Assembly: GCF_027580225.2 (NCBI RefSeq)
Contig: NC_073361.2
Span: 26,626,001 to 26,690,000 of the forward strand
Length of the DNA stretch: 64,000 nt
Direction: 5' to 3'
From: Misgurnus anguillicaudatus
Taxonomy: Eukaryota; Chordata; Actinopteri; Cypriniformes; Cobitidae
Positions 45,371-56,394 of the stretch are shown here, in pieces. The notes under the pieces were generated by a model. That model made no database searches and was not told the DNA's origin. It saw only the letters and a list, made by a program, of their open reading frames with translations. The position numbers were made by a program, and so were the translations under genes. Within the stretch, counting starts at the first letter, position 1, and each line of letters starts with the position of its first letter.

Positions 45371-47304
45371 GTTCTTCAAAAGCCAAACTAACCTGGTTTT
45401 TGAGGGGGCTGTTTACATCAGATTTTCTCGAGACACATCAAAACTGAAGTTCCTCTGTTAGAGAAGCTAGTATAAATCCGTTTCAGTGATGAATATTGAT
45501 CACCCTCTCTGTTCCGCATGATGCCAGCCTGCTGTGACCGCCGCGTTGACTTCCCTGTAGTGTTTCTCTCTCTGTGTGTGTGTGCAGATAAATTAGTTTG
45601 AATGCATCGGCTTGTGTGTGTTCACACAGCTGCCATGTCATGTCGTATTGTCACAGCTGCCCGTCCCGCTCACACGCTATTCACAAACAGGCATGCAGAG
45701 CAGTGCCGTGGCCCCGTCCCCAGCAGGCCGAAGACAAACTGCCTGCCAAGCGCGCTCCTGTATCCGGAGTTAGCGGCGTGTGGAATTCTTTCATTCCGAA
45801 CTGTCCCGAATATGGTAATCTGGGGAAATCACAGCATACAGGTATTTCTCCACTTAAGCACGCGGCAGGGATGCGGCCCCTCACTTTGCCTTGCGCTGTC
45901 GGGGCAATTGGCCCTTCCCGCACGCTCCGCGCCAGCTGCATGTGACGGTAATGCGGTGGTTCTGTGAAGCGTGCATTGAATTACACTTTCTTGCCTGGCA
46001 TTGTGGGAAACGGAAGGAAAAGAGCAGTGGGGAGGGACGTGGACTTGGAGGGGGGTTTGAGTTGATTGTGAAGCATTAAGAGCGTTAATGTCACATTTGC
46101 ATGGGTTATTGTATACGGTCATATTGGAAATGGTGGTTGGGGGCCTGAGCAATGTAGTTATAAAAAACATTATAAAAAATTTAATTAAATTATACAAATT
46201 GCCAAAGTCAATGTCAACCCACAAAGGGACAAAAAGGGACGAGCCCAGGCTGGGTTGTTTTAACACCAAATGCATGGTTGTTTTAACCCAACGGTTGGGC
46301 TTGTCCCTTTTTGACCCAATGCCGACTTCTTATAATTTTTATAGCAATCATAAATCATTGAAATATGTGAAATATATGAAGCACCTTTATTTTAAGAGTG
46401 TATGCGTATGTGAACTGTCTTTGAAATTCAGCCGTAAAATGCTGCCCAGTCTCAATACTTGGACCTTCATACCAACGAAAGCGCTTTTAAGATAGTGTGA
46501 ATTGGCTGAGATCGGGTTTTCTTTCGACACACTGCTCTTGAATATATAAGGGGGAGCGTCTGCCACCCACAATTCCGAGCGAGCGAGCAATCCCTGTTCA
46601 TCGCCACGGTAACGTCCTAATCCTGGATGCCAAATGAATATTTTTGCAAATATATTGCATGATTTTACAGTACATGGCCTTCAAAAGATACAAAAGTGCT
46701 AAACCAAGGACAATAATCTTTCAGAAATCATTCAGCGTGACCCACATCAGTTTCTGTTTTAGTTTTTTGCACAAGCGATTTCAACAACACTCGCAGATGC
46801 TTTGGGGACCACGGATGTTATATCGATTGCGCGTGCTTGCCAATAAGTTTTCTTTCTTTTAACATTAAAACGTCGCAAAACGCGACAAACCTGAAGCCTC
46901 ACCTCCACACCGAATGAAAGCAGTTAAGCCCAGAGCAGATTAAACTTTTAACCGCATGTTGACAGAAGGGATCTCAATAATTTTCAAGGATGAAAAAGTA
47001 TAGTCACACCCAAGAGAACGGTCTGGGTCTTTAATGCCTTTGTTTTTCTCTCTGGTGCATGCGTGTATTTGTGTTGATGTCTACACTCTTTAAAATGAAA
47101 GTGCTTATAATTTCTTTACATCGATGCCATAAAAGAACCATTTGTGAATATTTTATTTTACAGGGGAACATAAAAGGATAAGCATGCTTCAAAATTGTAT
47201 ATAATTAAGATGGGAAATATGTTAAAGAATAGCAAATATCACCAATATAAAACCTGGGATCTGTTTTGGAGATCACACATTTTTCACATGTATAGTGTGA
47301 ACCA
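45371..47304. other. Repeat-poor stretch with a GC-richer island
   Basis: 45530-45960 is GC-richer than its surroundings and produces open frames on both strands, none with recognised motifs. A small repeat with facing ACCCAACGGTTGGG and GGGACAAAAAGGGAC motifs lies at 46197-46318. Confidence 0.35.
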
Positions 47305-48030
47305 GAGTCCTGCAACGGGTCGGGTACCCACATAAAAGTGGCCAAAACGGGTGGATTGTGACATTCCTAAAATTCACGGTCGGGATGCGGGCAGATAATA
47401 AACTCCTTGCGGGCAGGTAGTAGCATGGATGAAAAATATGTGCAATATTTGTATGTCTAAATTACCATTACACATATGCAACAACGATGACATTTGACCC
47501 ATCACATCACCGACAGTGCGATTTTTGTTGATGCTTCTCGTAACCTAGTTGGAGCAAGCGTTGCAGGAGTAGCTATGGATGAAGTAAAAGTGAAGTTGGC
47601 AAGTGGAGTATATAAAATTGTTGACAACGAGTCTTTAAAGGCAAAATCGGATGTGTGAAGAAAGTGTTGTGTAATACGAAGTCGTATTTTTTCTTCTTTT
47701 TTTCATTAATAGGTCTATTTGCGTAGTTAGGTTCCATAGCCTATTTAGGGGCTGATGGTAGGCTTCTTGAATGCCGCAAAACAAAGCACACTTTAGCCTG
47801 TTTCATTAGCCCATTTATGACATTGTTGTTATGTTGAGAGAGATGCGAGATAAAAATTAAAGCACTTTAATTGGAATGATTTATCGTGTGTGATGTATCG
47901 CGGGCACGGATCGGGTAACGGGCCAAATATTAACGGGTCTAGGCGGGTGCGGATTTAATTTTGATAGTATCGCGGATGACAAGTCTGAACTTTGCGGGTA
48001 CGGGCGGGTCTCCAAAAATGGACTTGTGCA
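47305..48030. repeat. CGGGT-rich DNA element
   Basis: AGTCCTGCAACGGGTCGGG near the left and GCGGGTACGGGCGGGTCTCC near the right, in inverted relation to a GGACTTGTGCAG end, suggest a small TIR element. Boundaries are approximate. Confidence 0.5.
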
Positions 48031-48204
48031 GCAAAAATGGATTATAAATTTACAATATATAAATTTATATATATATATTTATATATGTGTGTGTGTAGCA
48101 GGTGGGGTTTTTCGTATTTAAGCGAACCGCGAGTTGAAACTACTCAGCATTTTAGTCTAGAATGAAGGCTGCGAAATTTCCCATAATTTTGGGTCATTTG
48201 GAGC

Positions 48205-48615
48205 TTAAAGGGGTCATAGCGTGAAAATTTGACACTTTCCATGTTTAAGTGCTAAAGTTGTGTCCCCAGTGCTTCTATCAACCTAGAAAACATGAAAAAG
48301 ATCAACCCAGTAACCATTTTTTGCAAGCATGTGCCATTTAGTGCAATGAAAAAGACAGTGAGAAAAAATTATTGACAGCACAATTGAGTTTCAATTTCAA
48401 CAAACCACCATCATTGTGATCAGTGTTTGCATTTCATCAGCTCATTTGCATTTTAAAGGACGCACATTTTTTCTCTGACCTAGAAATAGGAATTTAAACA
48501 TGCTATAATAAATTATCTTTGGGGTATTTACCCTAAAACTTCACATATGCACTCTGGGGACACCAAAGACTTATTTTACATCTTTTAAACAAATCTCATA
48601 ATATGACCCCTTTAA
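48205..48615. repeat. Dispersed repeat, family J, copy 4 (variant ends)
   Basis: TTAAAGGGGTCATAGCGTG and ATATGACCCCTTTAA replace the GGGGACAT ends of the other copies. The interior blocks CCCCAGTGCTTCTATCAACC and CTCTGGGGACACCAAAG are shared. Confidence 0.8.
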
Positions 48616-49297
48616 GATCTACGAAATGGCATCATTAAACCATTTTTGCATTTATTTGACACCACTTTTGTTTGTGGGAGTTCTATGTAAAAGTTAATGG
48701 ATTCATCAAACACCCCCAATTAAGTTCAACAAGGTGCTAAATGCTTAGAAATTGTAATGATTTTGTATTGTGTTCTTGTCTTGTTCATTGTTCAAGTTTT
48801 TTATTTTGAAGTTCTCATTTTTATGTCTTTTATTTTGATATTATGTTTTGGCATGTTTGTCTCTTGTTTCCCTATTCTCAGATGTGTCATGTTCTGATTG
48901 GTTCCTTGTCTATATATATAACCCTCATGTTGTCTTTGTCAAGCTTTGTTTATCTGTACGGCCTTCTGTTTGGTAAGTTCATGCCATGCCGTGTTTTTAT
49001 TTTTGTGTTCATGTCACACTGTAACAAATCTAACTTCAAAATGTTCTTTCGACAAAAATAATTAAGTAACTTGAACAAAGATTTTTTTTTTTGAAGGGGG
49101 TAAATTCATTATTTTGTGTTCACTGAATGAAAAAATTTCAGCTAACATACATTATTTTGTTGACTGGACTTAGGCACTTGGGTTCTAAATTGCTGGCCTC
49201 TCAGTGGATTATGTTACAGAAATAATGCTTCACCTTTTTCGAATCATTGTCATTTTATGCAACACGTCTTCCTTTATTCTTCTTTCACACTATCTAG
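48616..49297. other. Intron-like stretch before DPYD exon 21 remnant
   Basis: T-rich sequence near 48725-49020, with TATATATATAACCC and AAGCTTTGT motifs, faintly resembles an LTR, but no matching partner or flanking duplication was found. Confidence 0.3.
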
Positions 49298-49433
49298 ACT
49301 CTGCCCAATTTTGACCCATACCTGTAAGAAAAGAGGGAAGCTATAGCAAACCACAGAGAGTGAGAGACCGTAAAGACAGTGGGCTTGCCGCCGAGAGGTT
49401 TTACACTCCCATCACACCTGTAAAACAGTTAAG
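49298..49433 (+). pseudogene. dpyd: DPYD exon 21 remnant
   Basis: A good acceptor (pyrimidine tract then CTATCTAG) precedes 49298, in the phase expected for human exon 21. It opens TLPNFDPYL, matching the DPYD segment KLPSFGPYL, but TAA follows at once (49325-49327), then EKREAIA in the same frame and TGA at 49361-49363. Further similarity (RFYTPITPVK) is in another frame before GTACAAG. Length is 136 bases against 144 in human, so the frame is shifted. The segment normally leads into the C-terminal ferredoxin-like domain. Confidence 0.85.
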
Positions 49434-49530
49434 GTACAAGTTCGCCTAACGTTTATTTATTCAGGCTGAAAAAATATAGTGTGCTCCGAATGACCTTTAA
49501 CCTTATTGTCAAATTCTCATGTTTGCTCAG

Positions 49531-49671
49531 GATGTAATAGCAAAAGCCCTGGAACACATTGGCACCTATAAGGACCTAAATATCCAGGAGCAAGTGCAGG
49601 TTCTGATCGATCCAGAGATGTGCATCAACTGTGGGAAATGTTACATGACCTGTAATGATGCCGGATACCAG
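49531..49671 (+). pseudogene. dpyd: DPYD exon 22, intact exon of a broken gene
   Basis: 141 bases, 47 codons, phase 0 on both sides, the exact size of human exon 22. Acceptor TTTGCTCAG and donor GTGCTT are usable. It encodes [11 protein letters not shown] to CNDAGYQ and holds one complete 4Fe-4S motif, [11 protein letters not shown] (CX2CX2CX3C), in the C-terminal domain that passes electrons toward the FMN site. No lesion was seen. It is listed with the pseudogene because its neighbours are broken; it is probably a chance survivor, though a rare use of this exon cannot be excluded. Confidence 0.92.
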
Positions 49672-49929
49672 GTGCTTACCTCCATCTGCCCACACACGCA
49701 GAGACACATGCACCGCTTTCTGTTTGTTCCCACATAAACCAATACATCCCAGCCTCTGGCCATCACCTTATGGCTCCTGACCTCTCCGTGGCTTACCGGG
49801 GTAAACTAGTGGCTTTATAAACAAAAACAGGCGTCTGGAACTCAACCACTAGATATTTCTCAGCTCTAGTGAGCACGCTGATAACAATAGTTTAGGTTAA
49901 CTAAAGGATGAAAAGATGCCACAGAGAGG

Positions 49930-50160
49930 TTAGACATGTGGCCTAGAGGTTAACACGCTTGTTTCATGTTTTGTTGTTGTGCTCATGTGGTCCCTGTGAG
50001 TTTAAATCTGACTCGTATGTAAGCAATAAGGTACGTATGCAGTGCGCCCCCAGACCACTAGGGCCCCCGTTGCTCTTAATATCATGCGGCGCAACACATG
50101 GCTTGTGACATGAGCAATTCGAAAGCAGAACAAGTCTGACCTCACGGTACTTTGATGTCA
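49930..50160 (+). mobile_element. tRNA-derived SINE-like sequence
   Basis: TGTGGCCTAGAGGTTAAC resembles an A-box and GTGAGTTTAAATCTG a degenerate B-box; the tail is not clearly defined. Confidence 0.45.
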
Positions 50161-50165
50161 TATGA

Positions 50166-50616
50166 CCAGTTTTGGGGGTAACGCATTACAAGTAACATGC
50201 ATTACGTAATAATATTACTTTTCTGAAGTAACAAGTAAAGTAACCCATTACTTTTTAAATGTACACATTAATATGAGTTCCTTTTTTAAAAAAGTAATGC
50301 AAGTTTAATTAAAAAAAATCCTGTGTGGGAACAGTTTGAATCAGAAACTGAGATGGCAGGCCAGAGCTCGATTTTTTTTTTTTTTTTGATGAAACATGCA
50401 ATTTCTGAATGCAGAACTTTCTAGTTATAAAAAACACCTGCAAGGCCTGAAACAGATCAACCCTCAGCCAAGAAAAAGTAACGCAAAAGTAACTAAAAAG
50501 TAACGTAAGCATTACTTTCCATTAAATGTAACTAAGTAACACAATTAGTTACTTTTTTTGGGAGTAACTTAATATTGTAATGCATTACTTTTAAATGTAA
50601 CTTTCCCCAACACTGC
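50166..50616. repeat. Palindromic MITE with GTAACGCATTAC motifs
   Basis: The left end CAGTTTTGGGGGTAACGC faces the right end TAACTTTCCCCAACACTG. The interior repeats AAAGTAAC and GTTACTTT many times in both orientations. A poly-T run lies at 50371-50387. Confidence 0.8.
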
Positions 50617-51463
50617 ATATGACAATCGCTCTGTGCATGCGCTTTGACATGCGTCTTTAATATAATGGGTGTGGTTTTCTAACAAAGTGCATGACTGCAT
50701 GATCATATTAACGTATTATTTACTTCCATGCAAGCCACAAATTAAAGCTTGGCTTTCGCACAATGAATAACATTACATAAACATGACCAACAAAAAAAAT
50801 TTTCACCACAGGGGGACTTTAAGTGCACAAATTAATAAAATATGCGACACAATAGCGCCTCAAACTGGCAGGTTAAAGACGACTCATTAACACGCCTGAC
50901 TCTAATGAATATTAACTCTTAAAACGACGATGTCCCTTCACACTTCAGCCCACAGAAGAACAGCGAGTGGGACCGCTCTGATGGTTATATTAAAGTATTC
51001 ATCTCACCCTCTCCGGTTAAATAAATGTCCCTTGCAATTTATCATAAGGGTATTGATGAAGTAGAGTGCGGGTTTTATCAAAGCAGTAATTGTTCACGGT
51101 GACGCTCATTGTCTGTGAGTGGATTTCTAAGAGGGATTACACATTATTAGCGCTTTCTAATATAGAGGTACATTCATCAACATAATGTGTCATGATCAAA
51201 TGGATGGCCATCAAGCAATACAAAACAGCACCGTCCCACACAGGCAGCAATTCAGTTACGTTTAAAAAGATGCCGTAATCGATGCCGCCTGCCATAACAA
51301 TCTTTCTACTGTACTAATACAATATTATACGAATGGCGTAATGGCCTTGTGTAACGTTTTGTTTTGGTGCATGCAGCGCATCTTCTGCTTGGTTATTTCG
51401 TAGCATATTTTGCTGTTGTCCAAAAAACTGGGCCCCAGATCTTTAAAAATATCAGACAGTGCT
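50617..51463. other. Intron-like stretch between DPYD exons 22 and 23
   Basis: No repeat or exon recognised; 51000-51380 is repeat-poor. Confidence 0.4.
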
Positions 51464-52030
51464 TATCTTAGTCCCAGTTTGAGCTGCCTTTATTAAAAAA
51501 CATATTGCACTGACATATCTTAACATATTTCAGTGACATTGTTTTGTCTCAAGATGCACACCAGTATTGTTTATTGTATGTTTATAAAAACTGCTTAAAG
51601 GTGCAATGTGTAAATTTTAGCGGCATCTAGTGGTGAGATTGCAAATTGCAACTCAGTCCACTGCTCACCCCTTGCTTATGAAACGCATAGAGAAGCTACG
51701 GTAGCCGACACAGGACAAACATGTCTACATTAGAGGCAACTTATTATACAAAGTTTGTCCGTTAAGGGCTTCTGTAGAAACATGGCGGCACAAAAGGGCG
51801 ACTTATATGTAAGGGGACCCTCTGTGTATGTAGATAAAAATGTCTCATTATAAGGTAATAAAAACATAACGGTTCATTGTGAAAGGTCTTTATACACCCC
51901 TGATAATATAGTTTTGTATATTATTTTGCATTTTTGTAAGAGATCCTTCGAAAAATTACACACTGCACCTTTAAATGTCCAAATATAACTAAGGCTAGTC
52001 CTGGATCAATCTGTCCGGAAAACCGCCCCA
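51464..52030. repeat. Dispersed repeat, family H, copy 3, interrupted
   Basis: CATATTGCACTGACATATC and CAAGATGCACACCAGTA on the left and CTAAGGCTAGTCCTGG, CCGGAAAACCGCCCC on the right match the other H copies. The middle is occupied by the element at 51595-51974. Confidence 0.65.
51595..51974. mobile_element. MITE with TTAAAGGTGCA ends, nested
   Basis: TTAAAGGTGCAATGTGTAA at the left and, inverted, TTAAAGGTGCAGTGTGTAA at the right (18 of 19). It sits inside a family H repeat. The interior has no frame. Confidence 0.85.
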
Positions 52031-52337
52031 AAAACATCTGGATCACATTTTATCAGAAAAAGCACCCAAATGTGATTCTTATAATACAGTAATTTACTGT
52101 AATGCAGTTTTGTATATGTTTAAGGAATTTAACATGCGTTTTACAGTAATCAGAATTTTTATACAGACTGTCCACAAAAGGCTTTTCAAAATTCCCACAT
52201 TTGTGTGTTTTCAATTCGAGGCTTTCGATAGAATAAGCACACAGTATTTGTTGCATTTGTACTGTTTAACGTCCAGCCATAGCAGGTTGTCGCCCGCGGT
52301 GAGAATATAATGATTGTAATGTCTCTGTGTCTGGCAG

Positions 52338-52493
52338 GCCATCGTCTTTGACCCTGAGACTCGTCTGCCTGTGATTCAGGACAGCTGTACCGGCTGCGCT
52401 CTCCGTGTCTCGGCGTCTGCCCCATCATCGACTGCATCGAGATCACCTTACGTGCCAAGACGAGGACTTCCACAAGTCGTGAATCATGTATGA
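52338..52493 (+). pseudogene. dpyd: DPYD terminal exon (23) remnant
   Basis: Follows GTGTCTGGCAG. The frame starts AIVFDPETRLPVIQDSCTGC, as in DPYD, then leaves the true frame: a 2-base gain near 52416 puts CPIIDCIEI in another frame, and a loss of about 14 bases restores the first frame for PYVPRRGLP and the stop at 52491-52493. The product read straight through loses two of the four cysteines of the second CX2CX2CX3C cluster, one by a Cys-to-Arg (CGT) change and one by the shift. Length is 51 codons against 56 in human. AATAAA at 52497-52502 directly after the stop may be chance. Confidence 0.88.
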
Positions 52494-54015
52494 CGAAATA
52501 AAACGTTTTTTTTTAAGATTACCGTGAAGAATGTACGGGGGATGAAACCAAATAATTATAAAGAAATAATTCCCTTATTTTAAGGAGCCAATTATCCAGA
52601 AATAATCCACGGGGTGAGCGTTGTGCTACAGTATGTTGACAGTTTAGCGGGCCGATTTGATGAGATGGAGTTTGTGCTTCTCTTTCTCCGAGGGCTGACG
52701 GGAATGAATCTAAGCGGTGGAAATATAATGGCTGTTAATGAAGTTTATGCTCTGGCTGAACACTATCGTCTAACCAGAGCCACAATGATGGATTGTCCGC
52801 TACATCTAGAACAAAATGCAATCATATATACAAGAGGTGGTGATAGGAAAAGAGGAAATGAATGGATTTTAATTGAGTAGTTGCTGGTTTGGCTTGGAAT
52901 CACACTTCATGTTTTCCACAACGTATAATGATTACTAAAGCGCGGTATCCTATCAAGCCAAATTACCTCAACAACTGCAAAACTAACTTTATTTAGCATA
53001 CCATAAGGCAGTATTTAATTATTACCTGACATCTTATGATTTAGCTCTAACCACACAAATTACGGTAGTACTATCGTATTATTTCATGAAAAATTAAACC
53101 CTTGGAAAATAGAATAAAGTTGGTAAACAAGAACAAATCGTGCTTAACAGGTTAATAACAAATGGTTGATTTTGATTACATTAGCCATCTGGACAGGGTC
53201 ATTTGGAGAGCCGCTGTACTCCAGTAATGTGCTGGACATTTTGCGTAAAGGTCATATGAGACCCAGACATTAGGGATGAAGACTAGCTGTTATTCATCTT
53301 AGATCCAAAAGGTCAAGTCTGACCACCTCTATCTCTAATGCACGGCCATCCGTATCACACAGTGAGGGAGCAGATCTCTTAGGTCTAAGCTTGGTGTCTG
53401 TGATACAAGCGATCAGACGAAACAATGGACAGACATTCGGGTTAACTGTGTGTCTGTCAATGTCATTTATGAAGGAATGAAATGTCCAAGTTATAATTTA
53501 TAAAGAATGCATAATGAAATAGATCCCGTTTACGTTTTTGCATTTACAGGTTTTTGTCAATGAAATCATCATATATTTAATTCAGAACAATGTGTTGTTT
53601 TTCACAATAAGAGTAAAGGAAAATCATATCAATGCAATTGCAAATATCAAATATTTTTATTTTTTTTTTTTTTTTTGCTAAAATATGACCTGAACACATT
53701 TACAGGTTTGTGATCAAATAAACCTTATCAAATAAAGTCCCTTAATAATAATAAGCAATTTCGTACATTTGATTTAGGAAAAACTAATTCATAGGTTCTC
53801 AGATGTTTTTTGCATAATACTTAATACTTATCTTTTACTTATAATTTGTTCTTATCTGTAACTGCACAAGGTTCTTATCTCTTACTGAAAAAAAATAAAA
53901 TATTAAAAAGTTTTATAATCTAAATGTGCTTTGACAGCAGGGTTTACTATATATGTAAATGCACATACAGGCTTACTTTTAAGCACTGTTGTAAACAATT
54001 CTCATGTGTCCTCTA
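52494..54015. other. Downstream flank of the DPYD remnant
   Basis: A + strand frame at 52614-52880 has no recognised motif. A T-run lies at about 53657-53677. No repeat ends were recognised. Confidence 0.4.
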
Positions 54016-54675
54016 TTAAAGGGACACCCCACTTTTTTTGTAAATATGTTCATTTTCCAGTTTCCTTAGAATTGAACATTTGATTTTTACCATTTTGGAA
54101 TCCATTCAGCTGATCTTCGGGTTTGGCGATACCACTTTTAGCATAGCTTAGCATAACCCCTTGAATCTGATTAGACCATTAGCATCACGCTAAAAAATAA
54201 CCAAAGACTTTCGATATTTTTCCTATTTAAAACTTGACTCTTCTGTAGTTACATGAAAATATTCCCCTTAGTAACTTTCAATGGCAGGGGACTATTTTCA
54301 GGTGCTGCGTAATATCATTGCGCCTCCTGCAGCCATGTTACGGCAGCAAAATCCTTGATTTTTACACCAGAATGAGAGTAAAGTTCCTAGCCATATCGGC
54401 TTAGAAAATCACAACTTTAAATTTTCCATAGTACACGATGTAACTACAGAAGAGTCAAGTTTTAAATAGGAAAAATATCAAAACTCTTTGCTTATTTTTG
54501 AGCGCAATGCTAATGGTTTAATCAGATTCAATGGATTATGCTAAACTATGCTAAAAGTGCTAGTGCCAGACCTGGAGATCAGCTGAATGGATTCCAAAAC
54601 TGTTTAAATCAAATGTTTAAATCTAGGGGAGCTGGAAAATGAGCATATTTTCAAAAAATTGTAGTGTCCCTTTAA
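54016..54675. repeat. Palindromic MITE family N, copy 3 (complete)
   Basis: TTAAAGGGACACCCCACTTT at the left and GTAGTGTCCCTTTAA at the right. The arms match through GGAATCCATTCAGCTGATC and AACTTGACTCTTCTGTAGTT with their complements. Short TA flanks are present on both sides. Confidence 0.9.
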
Positions 54676-55805
54676 TAAAGTTTTACAATAAACACTTATT
54701 ATTGTTAATGAGATGAATGTGTAGATCCTAAAAGCATTTAAATCTCGTACGTTCACTTATATGAGAACTATACATACATTATTATGTAGATGTCTAAGCC
54801 TGTGTTGTTTACAGATGGGTAAAAGCCAATTGCTAGAGACTGGTTTGATTAGTCTGCGGGCTGAACAGAGCCTGCCAATAAATCGGGTTTCGCTCTGAAA
54901 GCGAGCCCGAGTCTCTGCTTCAGGGGTTACAGGTTAGTGTAAATGTTTACTTTCTCATTGGCTGGCTGGTGAGATAATTAGAATGACATTTTGCATGGTC
55001 GCCATGTAGAATGCACGCCGCACCCCCCCCCCCTCGCCGCTTGTGCCGTGCCGCACATCATTAAAAATCAACATGGCATCAATCTCGCACCAGTGGTGTG
55101 AACTCGGGGCCAGTGCAAACGCTCATCAGTGGCGTATTAAGGCTGCGTGGGAGTGTGTCCACGTGTCGCCTTTGCAAGGATGACTGGGGCGATGGCCCTA
55201 ACACTCACTTCACCAGCCAGACATTTCCCAAAAGGTCCCGTCTGCTTGATAAAATACACACTGAACAACAACGTAATTGTGTACTCTGCAGACAAATGTA
55301 TTTATTGATGTATTCGCCACGTTGTTAGAAACCGTACTTCCATACAGAATTCACAGATGCAGAGAAAAATATAATTTGAAGTATTTAGGTGAACAACCGA
55401 AGATTGAAATCATCTGCGATTGTTTTACGGTTTTGTTGGTGGTCGCCGAAAAAAACGCAACACTTTTGGTCAGGTCACAGCTGTATCCACTGTGTGGTGA
55501 AGAGGGGTCACTGGTAACCGTGAGGTTTCTATCATCCATGTTTTCCCTTTGGCTTAAGTTTTAATTTCAGTTCATTGTATGCTGCTTGGATTTAAGCCAG
55601 AAGTCAGAGTTGAATTTAAATGATTGATGGTTGGATGATTATTTTACATTTTTAATGTTTAAAGACTCTTGTTTGTGTGTGTCAGAATATTGAATTAAAT
55701 CAAACCCTCATCATTAGATTATAAAACTTCAGGCTGGATTCTACAAACAGGGTCACAAACATTCAGGTTAGACAGAGAAAGTGACTTTGTGTTAATAATG
55801 TCAAA
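54676..55805. other. Stretch without recognised features
   Basis: A C-run at 55024-55033 is the only low-complexity tract. Open frames at 55098-55328 and 55277-55564 show no motifs. Confidence 0.4.
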
Positions 55806-56382
55806 GATTTATAGACGGTTTCATTGGAAGCACGTGATACACGTCTGGATCCGAACTTTACTTCAGGTTTCGTTTTTTTAATGCTCTGACTAGTTGCTAA
55901 ACTAATCTCTTGAACAAATGCCTCGTCGAAAATAACAAATGTTTTGGTTTCCTACCCTGATAGCACACATACATCTCGAAGACGTCTATTTGATGTCTGC
56001 GTTTACATCTGCAAGACGTATTATTTAGATTGTTTGCTCATCTGCAATACGTCTGTGAGACGTTTCCTAAAAGATGTCATATAGACATATTGAAGACGTC
56101 TGCAAGACGTTTTTGATTTAGAATGTATGTAAAGCAGCTCTTTCTAAGACCTTTATAAGATGTTTTTACACACCAGATGTATTCCAGATCTCCAGATCTT
56201 TACCAGACATCTTGCAGACGTACCTGTGCTATCTGGGTAGGTAATCTATGTGTTGTGTTTTTGCTTGTTATATAAATAAACTACGTTTAAAGAACTTTGT
56301 TGTTATTTATTCTTAGCGGAGTTTACCGGAAGCTACGTGCAGCCGCTTGTTTATGTTGTTACTGCTGAAAAGGTCTATACTT
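55806..56382. repeat. Dispersed repeat, family G, copy 2, interrupted
   Basis: Same blocks as 16010-16318 (GACTAGTTGCTAAACT, GGAGTTTACCGGAAG) split by the insert at 55955-56237. Confidence 0.75.
55955..56237. mobile_element. Tc1/mariner-type MITE in a TA site
   Basis: CCCTGATAGCAC at the left and, inverted, CCCAGATAGCAC at the right (11 of 12), with TA on each side (55953-55954 and 56238-56239). The interior repeats AGACGT and related motifs. Comparison with 16010-16318 shows the empty target. Confidence 0.85.
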
Positions 56383-56394
56383 CATCTGTGCACC

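Larger units (their letters stand above)
17509..52493 (+). pseudogene. dpyd: Dihydropyrimidine dehydrogenase (DPYD) pseudogene, 3' part
   Basis: Five collinear + strand segments correspond to the last five coding exons of DPYD (human exons 19-23). The enzyme reduces uracil and thymine with NADPH using FAD, FMN and Fe-S clusters in the cytosol. Positions: 17509-17632, 28032-28196, 49298-49433, 49531-49671 and 52338-52493. Exon order and splice phases follow the human gene as I recall its structure, so the copy kept its introns and is not retroposed. Damage in four of five exons (nonsense codons, frameshifts, lost donor, lost cluster cysteines) argues against a working gene. Earlier exons were not found between 1 and 17508; they may lie upstream of the window or be lost. 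A functional paralogue elsewhere is expected. Sequencing error cannot explain all the lesions. Confidence 0.88.

Noticed and set aside
45597..46275. Overlapping frames of 115-148 codons on both strands in a GC-richer island
   Set aside because: No homology recognised and no splice or start context; GC content alone explains the lack of stops.
48725..49020. Solo LTR with a TATA-like run
   Set aside because: No TG...CA borders with a flanking duplication could be defined and no partner copy occurs in the window.
52614..52880. 88-codon frame downstream of DPYD exon 23 as an extra exon or gene
   Set aside because: DPYD ends before it, no acceptor precedes it in phase, and no motif was recognised.
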